Shown: positions 1 to 8,507 of the stretch, one piece after another
How the letters are laid out: every line of letters begins with the position of its first letter
Position numbering within the stretch: the stretch's first letter is position 1
Notes under the pieces: generated by a model
Database searches by the model: none
What the model was told of the DNA's origin: nothing
Seen by the model: the letters and a program-made list of their open reading frames with translations, nothing else
Made by a program: the position numbers and the translations under genes
DNA from: CAZMBI01 sp964564675
GTDB taxonomy: Bacteria > Pseudomonadota > Alphaproteobacteria > Rickettsiales > UBA3002
Direction: 5' to 3'
Assembly: GCA_964564675.1 (NCBI GenBank)
Contig: CAZMBI010000003.1
Coordinates: 79,644 to 143,643 of the forward strand
DNA: 64,000 nucleotides

Positions 1-93
1 TTTAATGCTAATAGGACATGAAATAAATGAGCTGATCCAGCCGGAAATGTTTCATGCCGAATGCGCTCCTGCTCATCTTACTGGGAGGTTTTG

Positions 94-603
94 ATGACCG
101 CTTTTCTCACCGACTCCTTTACTAGCCCCGCTACCACCAACCCCCTTGACATCGCCGAAGAACTGATCGAATCGCGCGACTGGCTCTGCGATCGGCCGAT
201 GGAGGAAGAGCTGCTGGCCGAAATCGCCGGTCACTGGTGTAATTACCGCGTGTGGTTTACCTGGCAGCCCGATCTGGAAGTGATGATGTTTTCCTGCGCG
301 TTTGATTCGAAACTGCCCGAATCCGGACTGAAACATATTTACCCAATCCTCGCCGGCATCAATGAAAAGCTGTGGCTCGGCCATTTTGGCGTGTGCAGTC
401 TGGAACATACCATTATGTTTCGCCATGCGCTGCTGCTGCGCGGCGGCAAAGGCGCCACCGCCGAACAGATCGAAGATTTGATCGATATCGCCATCAATGA
501 GTGTGACCGGTTTTATCCCGCCTTTCAATCCGTGGTATGGGGCGGCAATAGCTGGGAAGATGCGCTGAATATCGCCCTGATGGATACCGCCGGGGAGGCA
601 TGA
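94..603 (+). CDS. YbjN-domain protein
   Basis: The 169-residue product resembles the YbjN family (putative bacterial sensory transduction regulators, fold related to type III secretion chaperones). No enzymatic motif is visible; the centre carries the family pattern of alternating aromatic and acidic residues (WFTWQPDLE, then FCAFD-like MMFSCAFDSK). I chose the ATG at 94 because GGGAGGT lies just upstream at 83-89; an in-frame ATG at 61 has no such site. The stop overlaps the start of proC by 4 bp (ATGA), so the two are probably translationally coupled. A YbjN-proC pair is common in alphaproteobacteria, but the molecular role of the protein is not known. Confidence 0.8.
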   Translation: MTAFLTDSFTSPATTNPLDIAEELIESRDWLCDRPMEEELLAEIAGHWCNYRVWFTWQPDLEVMMFSCAFDSKLPESGLKHIYPILAGINEKLWLGHFGVCSLEHTIMFRHALLLRGGKGATAEQIEDLIDIAINECDRFYPAFQSVVWGGNSWEDALNIALMDTAGEA

Positions 604-1469
604 ATACCGACCACTCACGCGATCTGTTCAGCCCCGATGCCCCTTTAATCCTAATCGGGTGCGGCCATATGGGCCAGGCACTGGTGGAAGGCTGGCGCCA
701 TGCCGGCGTGCCTGCGGACTGCTTGCTCGTTATTGACCGCAACCGCGACAAGCTGCACGCATTGCATACCCGGCTGGGTATTTCCGGGTTTCTTTCCATG
801 AATGAGTGGCCGGCCTCGCTTTTACCGGCGGCGATTATGCTTGCCACCAAACCGGCAGGGCTGGCTGATTTGCTGGCTCAGCTTTCCGCACGCAACCTGT
901 CACGCCCGCCGCTGATTCTCTCCGTGGCCGCCGGCAAGATGCTCGCGTTTTACGAGGAACGCCTGTGGCCGCAAACACCGGTAGCCCGCGTTATGCCCAA
1001 CACCCCGGCAACCGCCCGCGAAGGCATGAGCATCTGTATCGGCAATGACCAGGTGAGCGAGACGCATCGCCGGCTGATCAGCACGCTGATGGAAGCGGTG
1101 GGTAAGGTGTTGTGGCTGGACGACGAACAGCAAATGCATGCGGCCACGGCGTTGGCGGGCAGCGGTCCCGCCTATTTGTTTTATCTGCTGGAATGTCTGA
1201 TCGAAGCCGGCATGGCCGAAGGGCTGCGCGAGGAGCAGGCAAGACAGCTGGCAGTGCAGACCATGAAAGGCGCCGCCTGCCTGGTGGAGCAATCAGGCGA
1301 GCCCATTTCGCAACTGCGAAATAATGTCACCAGCCCCGGCGGGACGACCGCCGCGGCGCTGGATGTCCTGATGCGGGACACGGCGCAGACCAGCCTTTCC
1401 GCGCTGATTAACGAGGCGCTGGGCGCGGCGGTGCAACGCTCTATCGCGTTAAGCCGGGACCGGAGCTGA
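600..1469 (+). CDS. proC: Pyrroline-5-carboxylate reductase
   Basis: Catalyses the last step of proline synthesis, NAD(P)H-dependent reduction of 1-pyrroline-5-carboxylate, in the cytoplasm. The 289-residue length is a little longer than usual (about 270) because of a short N-terminal extension. The Rossmann glycine motif is seen near residue 20 (LIGCGHMGQAL), the MPNTPA motif sits mid-protein, and the C-terminal family signature is intact (GSGPAYLF, then NNVTSPGGTTAAAL). The gene overlaps the upstream YbjN gene by 4 bp. About 110 bp separate it from the next gene, which has its own promoter. Confidence 0.95.
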   Translation: MNTDHSRDLFSPDAPLILIGCGHMGQALVEGWRHAGVPADCLLVIDRNRDKLHALHTRLGISGFLSMNEWPASLLPAAIMLATKPAGLADLLAQLSARNLSRPPLILSVAAGKMLAFYEERLWPQTPVARVMPNTPATAREGMSICIGNDQVSETHRRLISTLMEAVGKVLWLDDEQQMHAATALAGSGPAYLFYLLECLIEAGMAEGLREEQARQLAVQTMKGAACLVEQSGEPISQLRNNVTSPGGTTAAALDVLMRDTAQTSLSALINEALGAAVQRSIALSRDRS

Positions 1470-1478
1470 GCGTATTTG

Positions 1479-1533
1479 TGCGATGCACAAAAATACTTGA
1501 CCGGATCTGTTTTTTTTGGCATAGTGCATCGCA
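1479..1533. promoter_or_regulatory. Paired TGC-N3-GCA sites flanking phasin promoter (candidate PhaR operator)
   Basis: Two sites of the form TGCNNNGCA lie at 1479-1487 (TGCGATGCA, inside a 7-bp dyad 1475-1491) and 1525-1533 (TGCATCGCA). The 10-mers at 1479-1488 and 1524-1533 are exact reverse complements, one just upstream of the -35 and one overlapping the end of the -10. Published PhaR repressor sites in alphaproteobacteria are TGC-rich dyads near phaP promoters, so PhaR control is a natural inference. No phaR gene is in this window. Confidence 0.5.
1497..1525 (+). promoter_or_regulatory. Sigma-70-type promoter of the phasin gene
   Basis: TTGACC at 1497-1502, a 17-bp spacer and CATAGT at 1520-1525, giving a transcript that starts about 45 nt before the phasin ATG. 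It explains how the phasin is expressed independently of proC. Confidence 0.6.
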
Positions 1534-1578
1534 ACACTGAGGTGTTGGTCCATTACTGTTTTTAAAAAGGAGAGAAAG

Positions 1579-1998
1579 ATGGTTACCAAGAATCCGTATG
1601 GCGACTACATGAAAATGTGGAGCGACTTTCAAAACCCGAACTTCGATGTGAATAAGGTATTCAACATCAGCCGGCGCAATGCCGAGGCATTTTCCGCCGC
1701 CGGCAGCGTGGTAGCGGAAAGCGTGCAGAAACTGTCGCGTCATCAGGCGGAAAGCACCCGTTCGCAAGTCGAGCAAATGCTCAAAGCCACCAAGGATATG
1801 ATGACCAGCGGTTCGCCGGAAATCAACACCACCAAGCAGGCGGAACTGGCTAAAACCATGTTCCAAAGCTCGCTGGATAATTTCCGCCAGATGTCGGAAA
1901 TGATGACCCAGTCGATGTTTGAAGCTTCGGATGTCATCAGCCGCCGGGCTGCTGAAAGTCTGGAAGAGTTTGGTGACGTTAACCGCAAAGCAGCCTGA
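1579..1998 (+). CDS. Phasin family protein (PHA granule coat)
   Basis: A 139-residue, almost entirely helical, Met/Ser/Gln-rich protein with no signal peptide, matching the phasin family that coats polyhydroxyalkanoate granules. Typical features are the amphipathic heptad-like helices (residues about 30-75 and 88-135), no cysteine and a central MLKATKDMM segment. A strong AAAAGGAGAG ribosome binding site precedes the ATG. It has its own promoter with flanking dyads and a terminator, so it is a single-gene unit. The intracellular PHA depolymerase at 36,985-38,310 supports a PHA-storing host. Confidence 0.8.
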   Translation: MVTKNPYGDYMKMWSDFQNPNFDVNKVFNISRRNAEAFSAAGSVVAESVQKLSRHQAESTRSQVEQMLKATKDMMTSGSPEINTTKQAELAKTMFQSSLDNFRQMSEMMTQSMFEASDVISRRAAESLEEFGDVNRKAA

Positions 1999-2028
1999 CT
2001 GCCGTTGGTTTGTCTTTGCTAAATGTGT

Positions 2029-2057
2029 AAAAGGGCGCCCTCTGCGGCGTCCTTTTT
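2029..2057. terminator. Bidirectional rho-independent terminator
   Basis: AAAAGGGCGCC (2029-2039), a 6-nt loop and GGCGTCCTTTT (2046-2056) form an 11-bp stem with one G-U pair, flanked by A and T runs on both sides. It ends the phasin transcript and, read on the other strand, the histidine kinase transcript that stops at 2068. Confidence 0.8.
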
Positions 2058-2067
2058 CATGTCCGGG

Positions 2068-3387
2068 TTAACGCGGCAGGGTGATGATCACGCTCAACCC
2101 GCCGTGCGGGCGGTTTTCCAGTTCGATTGTCCCGCCATGCGCCTGCACCACATCGCGGGCGATGGACAGACCAAGCCCGGCCCCGCCGGTGCGGATATTG
2201 CGCGAGGGGTCAAGCCGGGTAAACGGCCGAAACACCGTTTCATACTCGCTTTCCGGGATGCCCGGCCCGTCATCGGTGATCGTGATCAGCCAGTGTTTCT
2301 TTTCTGCCTGCTGGGCGATGTCGGCTTTCTCACCGTAACGTATGGCGTTGTCGATCACGTTTTGCAGGGCGCGGCGCATGGCTTTGGGGCGGATTTCCGC
2401 CACGCCGTCTTCGGCGAGCTGCAGCGTCACCGGTTCTTCATGATGCTGGTAATCCACAACGATGTCTTTGAGAAACGGCGCCAGCATCACCGTCTCGGTT
2501 TGCTCGCGTCCTTCACCGCGGGCGAAATCCAGATATTCCTGAATCATATGCTCCATCGCCTCAAGGTCGGATTCGAGCTCGGCCCGGCGCGAGTCATCCA
2601 GCCCCAGCATCGCCAGCTGCAGGCGCAGCCGGGTTAAGGGGGTGCGCAGGTCGTGGCTGATCCCGGCAAGCATCTCGGTGCGCGTGCTGACCTGGCGCTG
2701 AATGCGGTCGCGCATGGTCACGAAGGCATGCCCGGCCTGGCGGACTTCAGTAGCCCCGCGCGGCGAGTAACCCGGCATGTCCTGCCCCATCCCGAACCGC
2801 TTGGCGGCTTCCGCTAGTTGCCGGATCGGCCGTATCTGGTTGCGCAGAAAGAGTATGGAAATAATCAGCAGAATCAGAGCCGAGCCCACCATCCACAACA
2901 GAAAGATATAGGTGGTGGAGCTGACCAGCCGTTTCTTGGTCATGTGAAACACCAGCGTGCCGTTATCCATCAATACGGCGATTTCGATATCGCCTTCGGG
3001 CGGGACACGCCGCACCATGAATGGCTGCGCGATCTGGCTGGAAAGCAGGTCATAAAACTCCGGATATTCCTCCGCCCCCTTGCCGGAGACAAACACACGC
3101 TCCTGCGAGCGATCGTAAAACACCCCGATGCCGAGCATTTCGCCAAGCGCCGTCACTCGCTTAACGCGTTTATCCGGCGGCTGTTTTTCGAACTCATGCA
3201 CCAGCAACATCACCTCACCGGCCAGCGTGCTTGACATATTGCGCACGATCGAATCCCAGTGCCGTTCATAAAACATATATATCGCAAACAGCTGAACAAG
3301 CACCACCGGCAGCACCAGAATCAGCAACGCGCGGCCGAACAGCGTGGCGGGCAGGAACGTTTTAATGGTCTGCTTGATGCGGCCCAT
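2068..3387 (-). CDS. EnvZ-like sensor histidine kinase
   Basis: Inner-membrane sensor kinase of a two-component system. It has a transmembrane segment near residues 16-38, a periplasmic sensor domain of about 120 residues, a second segment near 158-182, a HAMP linker, then the H box (GISHDLRTPLTRLR, phosphorylated His), N box (NVIDNAIRYG), G1 (DDGPGIP), F box and G2 (GGAGLGLS). All catalytic elements are present. The ATG at 3387 is preferred; an in-frame TTG at 3396 would overlap the regulator stop as TTGA. The partner response regulator lies immediately upstream in the same operon. Ligand unknown; the overall plan resembles OmpR/EnvZ. Confidence 0.88.
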   Translation of the reverse strand: MGRIKQTIKTFLPATLFGRALLILVLPVVLVQLFAIYMFYERHWDSIVRNMSSTLAGEVMLLVHEFEKQPPDKRVKRVTALGEMLGIGVFYDRSQERVFVSGKGAEEYPEFYDLLSSQIAQPFMVRRVPPEGDIEIAVLMDNGTLVFHMTKKRLVSSTTYIFLLWMVGSALILLIISILFLRNQIRPIRQLAEAAKRFGMGQDMPGYSPRGATEVRQAGHAFVTMRDRIQRQVSTRTEMLAGISHDLRTPLTRLRLQLAMLGLDDSRRAELESDLEAMEHMIQEYLDFARGEGREQTETVMLAPFLKDIVVDYQHHEEPVTLQLAEDGVAEIRPKAMRRALQNVIDNAIRYGEKADIAQQAEKKHWLITITDDGPGIPESEYETVFRPFTRLDPSRNIRTGGAGLGLSIARDVVQAHGGTIELENRPHGGLSVIITLPR

Positions 3388-3392
3388 AATGC

Positions 3393-4082
3393 TCAATCGG
3401 TGTGTAATATATAGCCCGAACCGCGCAAGGTCCGGATATAAACCGGGCGGCCGGGCACGGGCTCGATTTTCTTGCGCAGGCGATTGATCTGCACATCCAC
3501 ACTGCGTTCGTTCTGGCTGTCGCCGCCGCCGACGCCAAGCGCCGCCAGCGCCTCGCGGGTGACCGCCTCACCGGGCTGCGCAGCCAGCACCTGCAACAAC
3601 CCGGCTTCCGCCTGTGTCAGATAAACCGGCTCGTCCTCTTTATATAGGCGCCCGGTACTTTTCTCAAACCGGAACTCGCCGAAGCGAATCCGCTCTCCTG
3701 CCGCAGCCGGCGCGCCGGGCTGCCGCAACAGATTATTCAACCGCAAGACCAGCTCGCGCGGCTCAAACGGTTTGGTCAGATAATCGCGCGCGCCGATTTC
3801 CAGTCCGCGCACACGATCAGCCGGCTCGGTCATGGCGGTGAGCATCAGAATCGGCGGCTGATTCGCCTCCGGCAACGAAGCGGCCAGTTGCAGCCCGGTT
3901 TCTCCCGGCATCATCAAATCGAGCACCATGGCATCGAAGCGGAAATAATCGAGCGCTTCACGCGCGGCTTTGGCATCGGGCGCTGTGGAGACAAAAAACC
4001 CCTGATCGCTTAAGTAACGCTGCAACAACTGGCGCAGACGTTCATCATCATCCACCACAAGGATATGAATTAACGGCGTCAT
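3393..4082 (-). CDS. OmpR-family response regulator
   Basis: A 229-residue two-domain regulator. The receiver domain has the acidic pocket DDD at 11-13, the phospho-acceptor Asp55 (AMVLDLMMP) and the conserved Lys in YLTKPF. The C-terminal half is an OmpR/PhoB winged helix (YLTQAEAGLL at its start, VDVQINRLRKKIE recognition helix, IRTLRGSGYIL wing). Its ATG overlaps the upstream smr stop as ATGA, and the kinase gene follows directly. Placement after mltA and smr suggests a cell-envelope-linked role, but this is inference from position only. Confidence 0.92.
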   Translation of the reverse strand: MTPLIHILVVDDDERLRQLLQRYLSDQGFFVSTAPDAKAAREALDYFRFDAMVLDLMMPGETGLQLAASLPEANQPPILMLTAMTEPADRVRGLEIGARDYLTKPFEPRELVLRLNNLLRQPGAPAAAGERIRFGEFRFEKSTGRLYKEDEPVYLTQAEAGLLQVLAAQPGEAVTREALAALGVGGGDSQNERSVDVQINRLRKKIEPVPGRPVYIRTLRGSGYILHTD

Positions 4083-4621
4083 CGCTTCACTTTTTTCAAT
4101 AATATCCGGTAAGCGCCCTCATCTTTGGGGGAAGCCCTGGCAAAGGCAAGTATAAAAGGCCGGAGCATCGGGTCATTCAGCCAGTGCGGTAACCGCGTTT
4201 TCAGTATACCCCCGCCGCTGCGGCCCTTGCCGGTGATCACCAGCAGCACACGCTGGCCGCGCTCGCGCATGGCTGCGATGGTTGCCACCAGCGAATCATA
4301 GGCTTCGGCCTGTGTTTTTCCGTGCCAGTCAAGCGTGTAATCCGCCGCCAGCTCGCCCTTGTGCAGGCGCTCAGCCAGCCGGCGGTCCAGCCCGGCATAA
4401 TGGCTGGCCTGAAGCGGCGGCAGGGGGCCGGCCGGTGCAAAAGCGGGCGGTTGGGCTTTTTCGGCCCGGCCGAGCACAGGCGGCACGGGAGACTCCGGAG
4501 GCTTGTCCGCCGCATCGGCGCTGTCTTCATAAATCCGGTCATGGCGGGTGACGGTACGCCACAACCGCTCCTCTTCGGGCGTGACCCGGCGCTCATCTGG
4601 TGGCTTGGGCGGTTTCATCAT
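4079..4621 (-). CDS. Smr domain protein
   Basis: A 180-residue protein with a proline-rich, disordered N-terminal half (to about residue 85) and a C-terminal Smr (small MutS-related) domain. Smr domains act as nucleases or nucleic-acid-binding modules. The usual LDLHG motif reads LDWHG here, and the second motif, VITGKGRSGGGILK, is intact. Two ATGs stand in tandem (4621 and 4618) after AAGGA. The start region lies inside the 3' end of mltA (29-bp overlap) and the stop overlaps the regulator start. The tim44-mltA-smr order is usual beside alphaproteobacterial origins. Confidence 0.85.
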   Translation of the reverse strand: MMKPPKPPDERRVTPEEERLWRTVTRHDRIYEDSADAADKPPESPVPPVLGRAEKAQPPAFAPAGPLPPLQASHYAGLDRRLAERLHKGELAADYTLDWHGKTQAEAYDSLVATIAAMRERGQRVLLVITGKGRSGGGILKTRLPHWLNDPMLRPFILAFARASPKDEGAYRILLKKVKR

Positions 4622-5753
4622 GATGATCCTTAGGTATGAGGATTATCCACTCACCCCGGTATTTCTGGCGACCGGCGCGGGCTTCGGCGGCTTCTCCCTG
4701 GCCGAAAAAGATATCCCCGCGCAGCGGACCGCGAATGGCCCCGCCGGTATCCTGGGTGATCATCAGGCGGCGAAAATACTGCAGCTGATCGGGGTTCGGG
4801 CTGGTAAACGTATTGACAAAAACCGGCAGGCCATAAGGCAGCTGCTTTGGGTCGATGGCCAGGGAACGCTCCGGCGTCAGCGCCACGCCCTGCGCCCCCG
4901 GCGGCATTGACTGCACGCGGTTAAGGGCGAAAAAGATGTAGGACGGATTCGCCTGCATCACATCACGCGCCTGTCGCGGATGCTCATACAGCCAACGGCG
5001 AATGGTTTGCAAGGACAGCTTCTCCCTTGGGATGGCGCCGCGTTCAACAAGCACGTTGCCGATGGCAACATATGGCCGGTGGTTTTTGCCGGCATAGCGC
5101 AGCTCGAGCAGCCGGCCGTCGGGCAGGCGCACGCGGCCAGAGCCCTGTATATGCAGGAAAAACAGCATGACCGGATCTTCCAGCCAGACCAGTTCCTCTC
5201 CGCGACCGGCCAGCGCGCCGGCTTCGATCTGCGCGCGCGTTGCATAAGGGGCGGGTGCGCGCAAATCTGCCGGCACTGCGTATGCCGGATAGGCAAAGCG
5301 CGCATCAGGCGTGAGCGAGCCGTTTAGCACCGGGATGTAATAGCCGGTAAACAGGCCGCTGTGGCGCGTGTTGGTGTGTAGACGATAGGGGGTGAAATGA
5401 CGCTCAAAAAACCGTCTTGCCCGGTTGTGTGAGGGCGATCGCCATTGCGCGGCTTCACGACAGGTGGCGGCCAGCACACCCGGATCCATCAGGGTCGCGA
5501 TCGCGGAATCTGTTGGCTTGGGGCTAGCGCAGGAGCGGCGAAACGCAGCCAGCGCCTCGGCGTGGCGATCATGCGCCCAGCCAGGTATCTGTTCATATGC
5601 AACCGGCTGCCATTGCAGGCGTTCGGGTTGCACCGCACAGGCAGCAAGCATCAGACCGCACAGCAATACCGCCGCGCGTATCGTCCGCTCAGGTCGCGAT
5701 AATCGCCCAGTTCGGGTTACGCGATTTAAGGTCTCGCTCAAATGTCCACTCAT
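4593..5753 (-). CDS. mltA: Membrane-bound lytic murein transglycosylase A
   Basis: Cleaves the MurNAc-GlcNAc bond of peptidoglycan to give 1,6-anhydro products, acting from the inner leaflet of the outer membrane. A lipoprotein signal is seen (hydrophobic stretch then lipobox LAAC). The MltA domain follows (TGYYIPVLNGS), and the C-terminal 3D domain carries the catalytic Asp region (TQDTGGAIRG, then GDIFFG). The start is uncertain. The open frame extends to 5810, but the ATG at 5753, with AGGA about 10 nt upstream, leaves the shortest overlap (65 bp) with the tim44-like gene while keeping a usable lipoprotein signal. Confidence 0.88.
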   Translation of the reverse strand: MSGHLSETLNRVTRTGRLSRPERTIRAAVLLCGLMLAACAVQPERLQWQPVAYEQIPGWAHDRHAEALAAFRRSCASPKPTDSAIATLMDPGVLAATCREAAQWRSPSHNRARRFFERHFTPYRLHTNTRHSGLFTGYYIPVLNGSLTPDARFAYPAYAVPADLRAPAPYATRAQIEAGALAGRGEELVWLEDPVMLFFLHIQGSGRVRLPDGRLLELRYAGKNHRPYVAIGNVLVERGAIPREKLSLQTIRRWLYEHPRQARDVMQANPSYIFFALNRVQSMPPGAQGVALTPERSLAIDPKQLPYGLPVFVNTFTSPNPDQLQYFRRLMITQDTGGAIRGPLRGDIFFGQGEAAEARAGRQKYRGEWIILIPKDHHDETAQATR

Positions 5754-6351
5754 CGGCGATATCCTGAACCCGCGACGGATCGCCTTCAATGACGTTTTTC
5801 TCTTCATCACGCACCACGTGCACCTGTTCCGACAAGAATTGCACCGTGATCTGGGCGGCGGCTTTTTTCATTTCGGCGCCAACGATTTCGGCTTCCTTCA
5901 ATGAAATCAGCGTGGTTTCCGTGGTGTGACTCTTTTCTTCCTGCTCCTTCATGCTTTCCTCGAACGACTCGTATACTTCCGGAGAAAGCAGCATTTTCAG
6001 GGTCTCGCGATCATGCTGGTTGAAGGCATCTATCACCATTTCAAACGCGGATTTGGCGCCGTTTAAAAATTCACTCACGCTGAACGCCGGGTCGGTCGCC
6101 TTCATCTTGTGAAGGGCGTTGGTGATCTGTGCATCTTCGAACTCGGGCAGCGTTTCTTCTTCCGGTTCGGCTTCCTGGCTTTCTGCAGGCTTTTTCTCCG
6201 GCGTGACTAACTTCAGTCCATCCTTATCGGTTTGGGTTTTGCTGAAATCATGCCCGGTTTTCTGCCCCAGGACACTGCGATAGCGCAGTATAATAAACAA
6301 AGCGATGGCGCCCAGTACGATTAGATCGCCAAAAGGTATTGATTCTCCCAT
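5689..6351 (-). CDS. Tim44-like domain protein
   Basis: A 220-residue protein with an N-terminal transmembrane helix (about residues 5-23), an acidic linker (residues 45-75) and a C-terminal Tim44-like domain of about 130 residues ending in the conserved DEWTFERDL segment. The family is related to the mitochondrial import motor subunit Tim44; the bacterial homologues are inner-membrane proteins of uncertain role. It is divergent from secB across 151 bp and heads the operon running into mltA, smr and the two-component system. The association with secB is widely conserved in alphaproteobacteria. Confidence 0.85.
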   Translation of the reverse strand: MGESIPFGDLIVLGAIALFIILRYRSVLGQKTGHDFSKTQTDKDGLKLVTPEKKPAESQEAEPEEETLPEFEDAQITNALHKMKATDPAFSVSEFLNGAKSAFEMVIDAFNQHDRETLKMLLSPEVYESFEESMKEQEEKSHTTETTLISLKEAEIVGAEMKKAAAQITVQFLSEQVHVVRDEEKNVIEGDPSRVQDIADEWTFERDLKSRNPNWAIIAT

Positions 6352-6502
6352 GATAATGACATTCCTTCATGAAACAGCAACTCGGAACCCTAGCGGAGTT
6401 TGAGCGGCTTGTGAACCGATTTTGGATTTTTTCTTTTGTTCAACTAACGCATTTGATATAGAGCGTTTTTAATGAATTTTAACCCTCACCGGCGGAGATC
6501 CA

Positions 6503-6991
6503 ATGAACGATACCCAAACCGACCAGCCCGCGGCACCTTCACTGCTGCTCAAGGGCCAGTATATCAAGGATGTTTCCTTCGAAAATCCGCGGGCGCCGCA
6601 TAGTCTGCTCAACCTGCGTGAGGCGCCGGGCATCGATATCAGTGTCGATCTCAACGCCCAGCGCCTACAGGAAAACATGTTCGAGCTGATTATCCATATC
6701 GCCGCCCGTGCCATGCAGGAAAAAAACACCGTTTTTCTAGTTGATATTGATTATGCCGGAATTTTTGAAATCACGGGTATCAGCGACGAGGCAGCGCTGG
6801 AGCAAACTGTGCTGGTGGATTGCGCCTATTTATTGTTCCCGTTCGCCCGCCGGGTGATCGCCGATATCACGCGCGATGGCGGATTCCCCCCGCTGCAACT
6901 GGAACCGATTAACTTCCACATGCTTTACGAGCAGAATAAAAGCTCGATTACGCGCAGCGGCCCTGCTCAGGAAGAACCCGCCGTCAACTAA
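6503..6991 (+). CDS. secB: Protein-export chaperone SecB
   Basis: Cytoplasmic export chaperone that keeps preproteins unfolded and delivers them to SecA; works as a tetramer. The 162-residue protein shows the family core: YIKDVSFENP near the N-terminus, the LNLREAP segment, the DIDYAGIF strand and the CAYLLFPFAR and GGFPPLQLEPINF motifs. GGAG lies 8 bp before the ATG. It is the only plus-strand gene between 2 and 9.9 kb and is divergent from the tim44-like gene; a TATAGA at 6457-6462 could serve as its -10. Confidence 0.95.
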   Translation: MNDTQTDQPAAPSLLLKGQYIKDVSFENPRAPHSLLNLREAPGIDISVDLNAQRLQENMFELIIHIAARAMQEKNTVFLVDIDYAGIFEITGISDEAALEQTVLVDCAYLLFPFARRVIADITRDGGFPPLQLEPINFHMLYEQNKSSITRSGPAQEEPAVN

Positions 6992-6992
6992 A

Positions 6993-7024
6993 AAAAGCCG
7001 ACATATGCCATGGTCTCAATCGGG
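6993..7024. repeat. 32-nt element shared with 46424-46455
   Basis: This stretch begins AAAAGCCGACAT and matches 46424-46455 at about 26 of 32 positions. In both places it lies just past the 3' end of a minus-strand gene (hemJ here, tadC there) and on the minus strand ends in a T-rich run, so it may be a common 3' end or terminator element. Here it also follows the secB stop. Confidence 0.4.
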
Positions 7025-7032
7025 TGTATCCA

Positions 7033-7458
7033 TTAAAACGGCTTAAAGATCACCAGGAACACGATCGCAATCAGCAGCACGGTCGGCACCTCATTCACGA
7101 TTTTGAAATAACGCGCACTTTTGCGGTTAGCGTCAGCGGCAAATTGCTTAACCTGAACCGCCATCATACCATGCAGACCGGACAATATAACCACCAGTGT
7201 GATTTTGGTATGCAGCCAGCCCTGCGTCCAGGCGCTGAGCTCGGAGGTGACCCAAATACCCGTGACCCATGCCGCCAGCATCGCCGGAGTCATAATGAAC
7301 CGCAGCAGACGGCGCTCCATCACCTTAAACGTCTCGGAGGTTTCCGATCCCCCGCTGGTTTGCGCGTGGTAAACGAACAGGCGGGGCAGATACAGCATTG
7401 CCGCCATCCATGCTATGACGGCAATAATATGCAGTGATTTGGCGAGTTCATAGGTCAT
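7033..7458 (-). CDS. hemJ: Protoporphyrinogen IX oxidase HemJ
   Basis: A small integral membrane protein (141 residues, four predicted helices) of the HemJ/UPF0093 family, which oxidises protoporphyrinogen IX to protoporphyrin IX in many alphaproteobacteria lacking HemY/HemG. It has the N-terminal LHIIAVIAWMA helix with the conserved His, the YLPRLFVYH motif, and a later MERRLLRFI segment. I chose the ATG at 7458 (AAGGA upstream; ATGA overlap with the hemH stop). The hemE-hemH-hemJ order supplies three late haem steps in one operon and supports the assignment. Confidence 0.88.
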   Translation of the reverse strand: MTYELAKSLHIIAVIAWMAAMLYLPRLFVYHAQTSGGSETSETFKVMERRLLRFIMTPAMLAAWVTGIWVTSELSAWTQGWLHTKITLVVILSGLHGMMAVQVKQFAADANRKSARYFKIVNEVPTVLLIAIVFLVIFKPF

Positions 7459-8507
7459 GCGGCAATTCCTTGCGGGCATTTAATAAATGATTGTGGACAG
7501 ATTCGCCCGCCGGCGTGTGAGCAGATGGTATGGTCGGTTTCTACCCCAGCGCACAACTCGGCCAGCGAGCGGATGAAATGGCTTTGCGTTCCCAACGCCG
7601 GCACCCGGAAATAGCCGGGCACGCCGGCATGGTCCGCCAGCTCGCGATATTCTATGTCCAGTTCGACAAGGGTTTCCGAATGTTCGGAAACAAAAGCGAT
7701 GGGAATCACCACGATCGGGCGTTTATCGGCGCCGGCCCGTTTGATTTCATCTTCGGTTGAAGGACCGATCCATTTCAGCGGGCCGACGCGGCTTTGATAG
7801 CAGCCGAGGATCTCGCAGTCGTCGGCGTCTAGCTGCTGGCTTACCGCCTTGACGGTTTGCTCCACCTGCCATTGATAGGGATCGCCCTGCCGGATGATTT
7901 TCTCCGGCAGCCCATGTGCTGAAAATAACAGGCGCGGAGTCCCGTACTCACGCGCCTGGTTAATATAGGAGCGAATCGTCTGGACATGTGACGCAATAAA
8001 CGGCTCACTCAACGGATAACAGCAAATGGTGGTATGCGGAGCGTGGATATCTGCTTGCTTCGCCACGCGGTGCCATTCCTTGATGGACGAGCCGCTGGTG
8101 GTGGTGGAAAACTGCGGATATAGCGGCAGCAGAATCACATGATCGGGTGCATAGGCTTTTACCCTCTGCGCCACTTCCTCGCTCATCGGGTGCCAATAAC
8201 GCATGCACATAAACGCTTTTACCTGGCCGGCATCTGCCAGCGCCGCTTCCAGAGCATCGGCCTGTTCCTGGGTTTGTTCGACAATGGGAGATTTGCCTCC
8301 GAGATTTTCATATATTTCTCGCGCAACCGGTGCCCGCCGTGAAGATATAAACCGCGCCAGGCCATAACGGATCCATTTCGGCGCGCCGATAATAGCCGGA
8401 TCATTGAAAAGATTGAATAAAAATGGCTCCACTGATTCCGGCCTGTCCGGCCCGCCCAGATTAAACAGAACAATGGCCGTTTTGGTTTGCGGTGTGATGG
8501 CCTTCAT
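7455..8507 (-). CDS. hemH: Ferrochelatase
   Basis: Inserts ferrous iron into protoporphyrin IX, the last step of haem synthesis. The 350-residue protein starts with the family segment VLFNLGGPD, carries the LLFSAHGLPE motif with the catalytic His, and later SEHSETLVELD. Its C-terminal tail holds four cysteines (319, 329, 337, 344), reminiscent of the [2Fe-2S] ferrochelatases described from Caulobacter and mammals. GGGGAG precedes the ATG; the gene starts directly after the hemE stop and overlaps hemJ by 4 bp. Confidence 0.95.
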   Translation of the reverse strand: MKAITPQTKTAIVLFNLGGPDRPESVEPFLFNLFNDPAIIGAPKWIRYGLARFISSRRAPVAREIYENLGGKSPIVEQTQEQADALEAALADAGQVKAFMCMRYWHPMSEEVAQRVKAYAPDHVILLPLYPQFSTTTSGSSIKEWHRVAKQADIHAPHTTICCYPLSEPFIASHVQTIRSYINQAREYGTPRLLFSAHGLPEKIIRQGDPYQWQVEQTVKAVSQQLDADDCEILGCYQSRVGPLKWIGPSTEDEIKRAGADKRPIVVIPIAFVSEHSETLVELDIEYRELADHAGVPGYFRVPALGTQSHFIRSLAELCAGVETDHTICSHAGGRICPQSFIKCPQGIAA

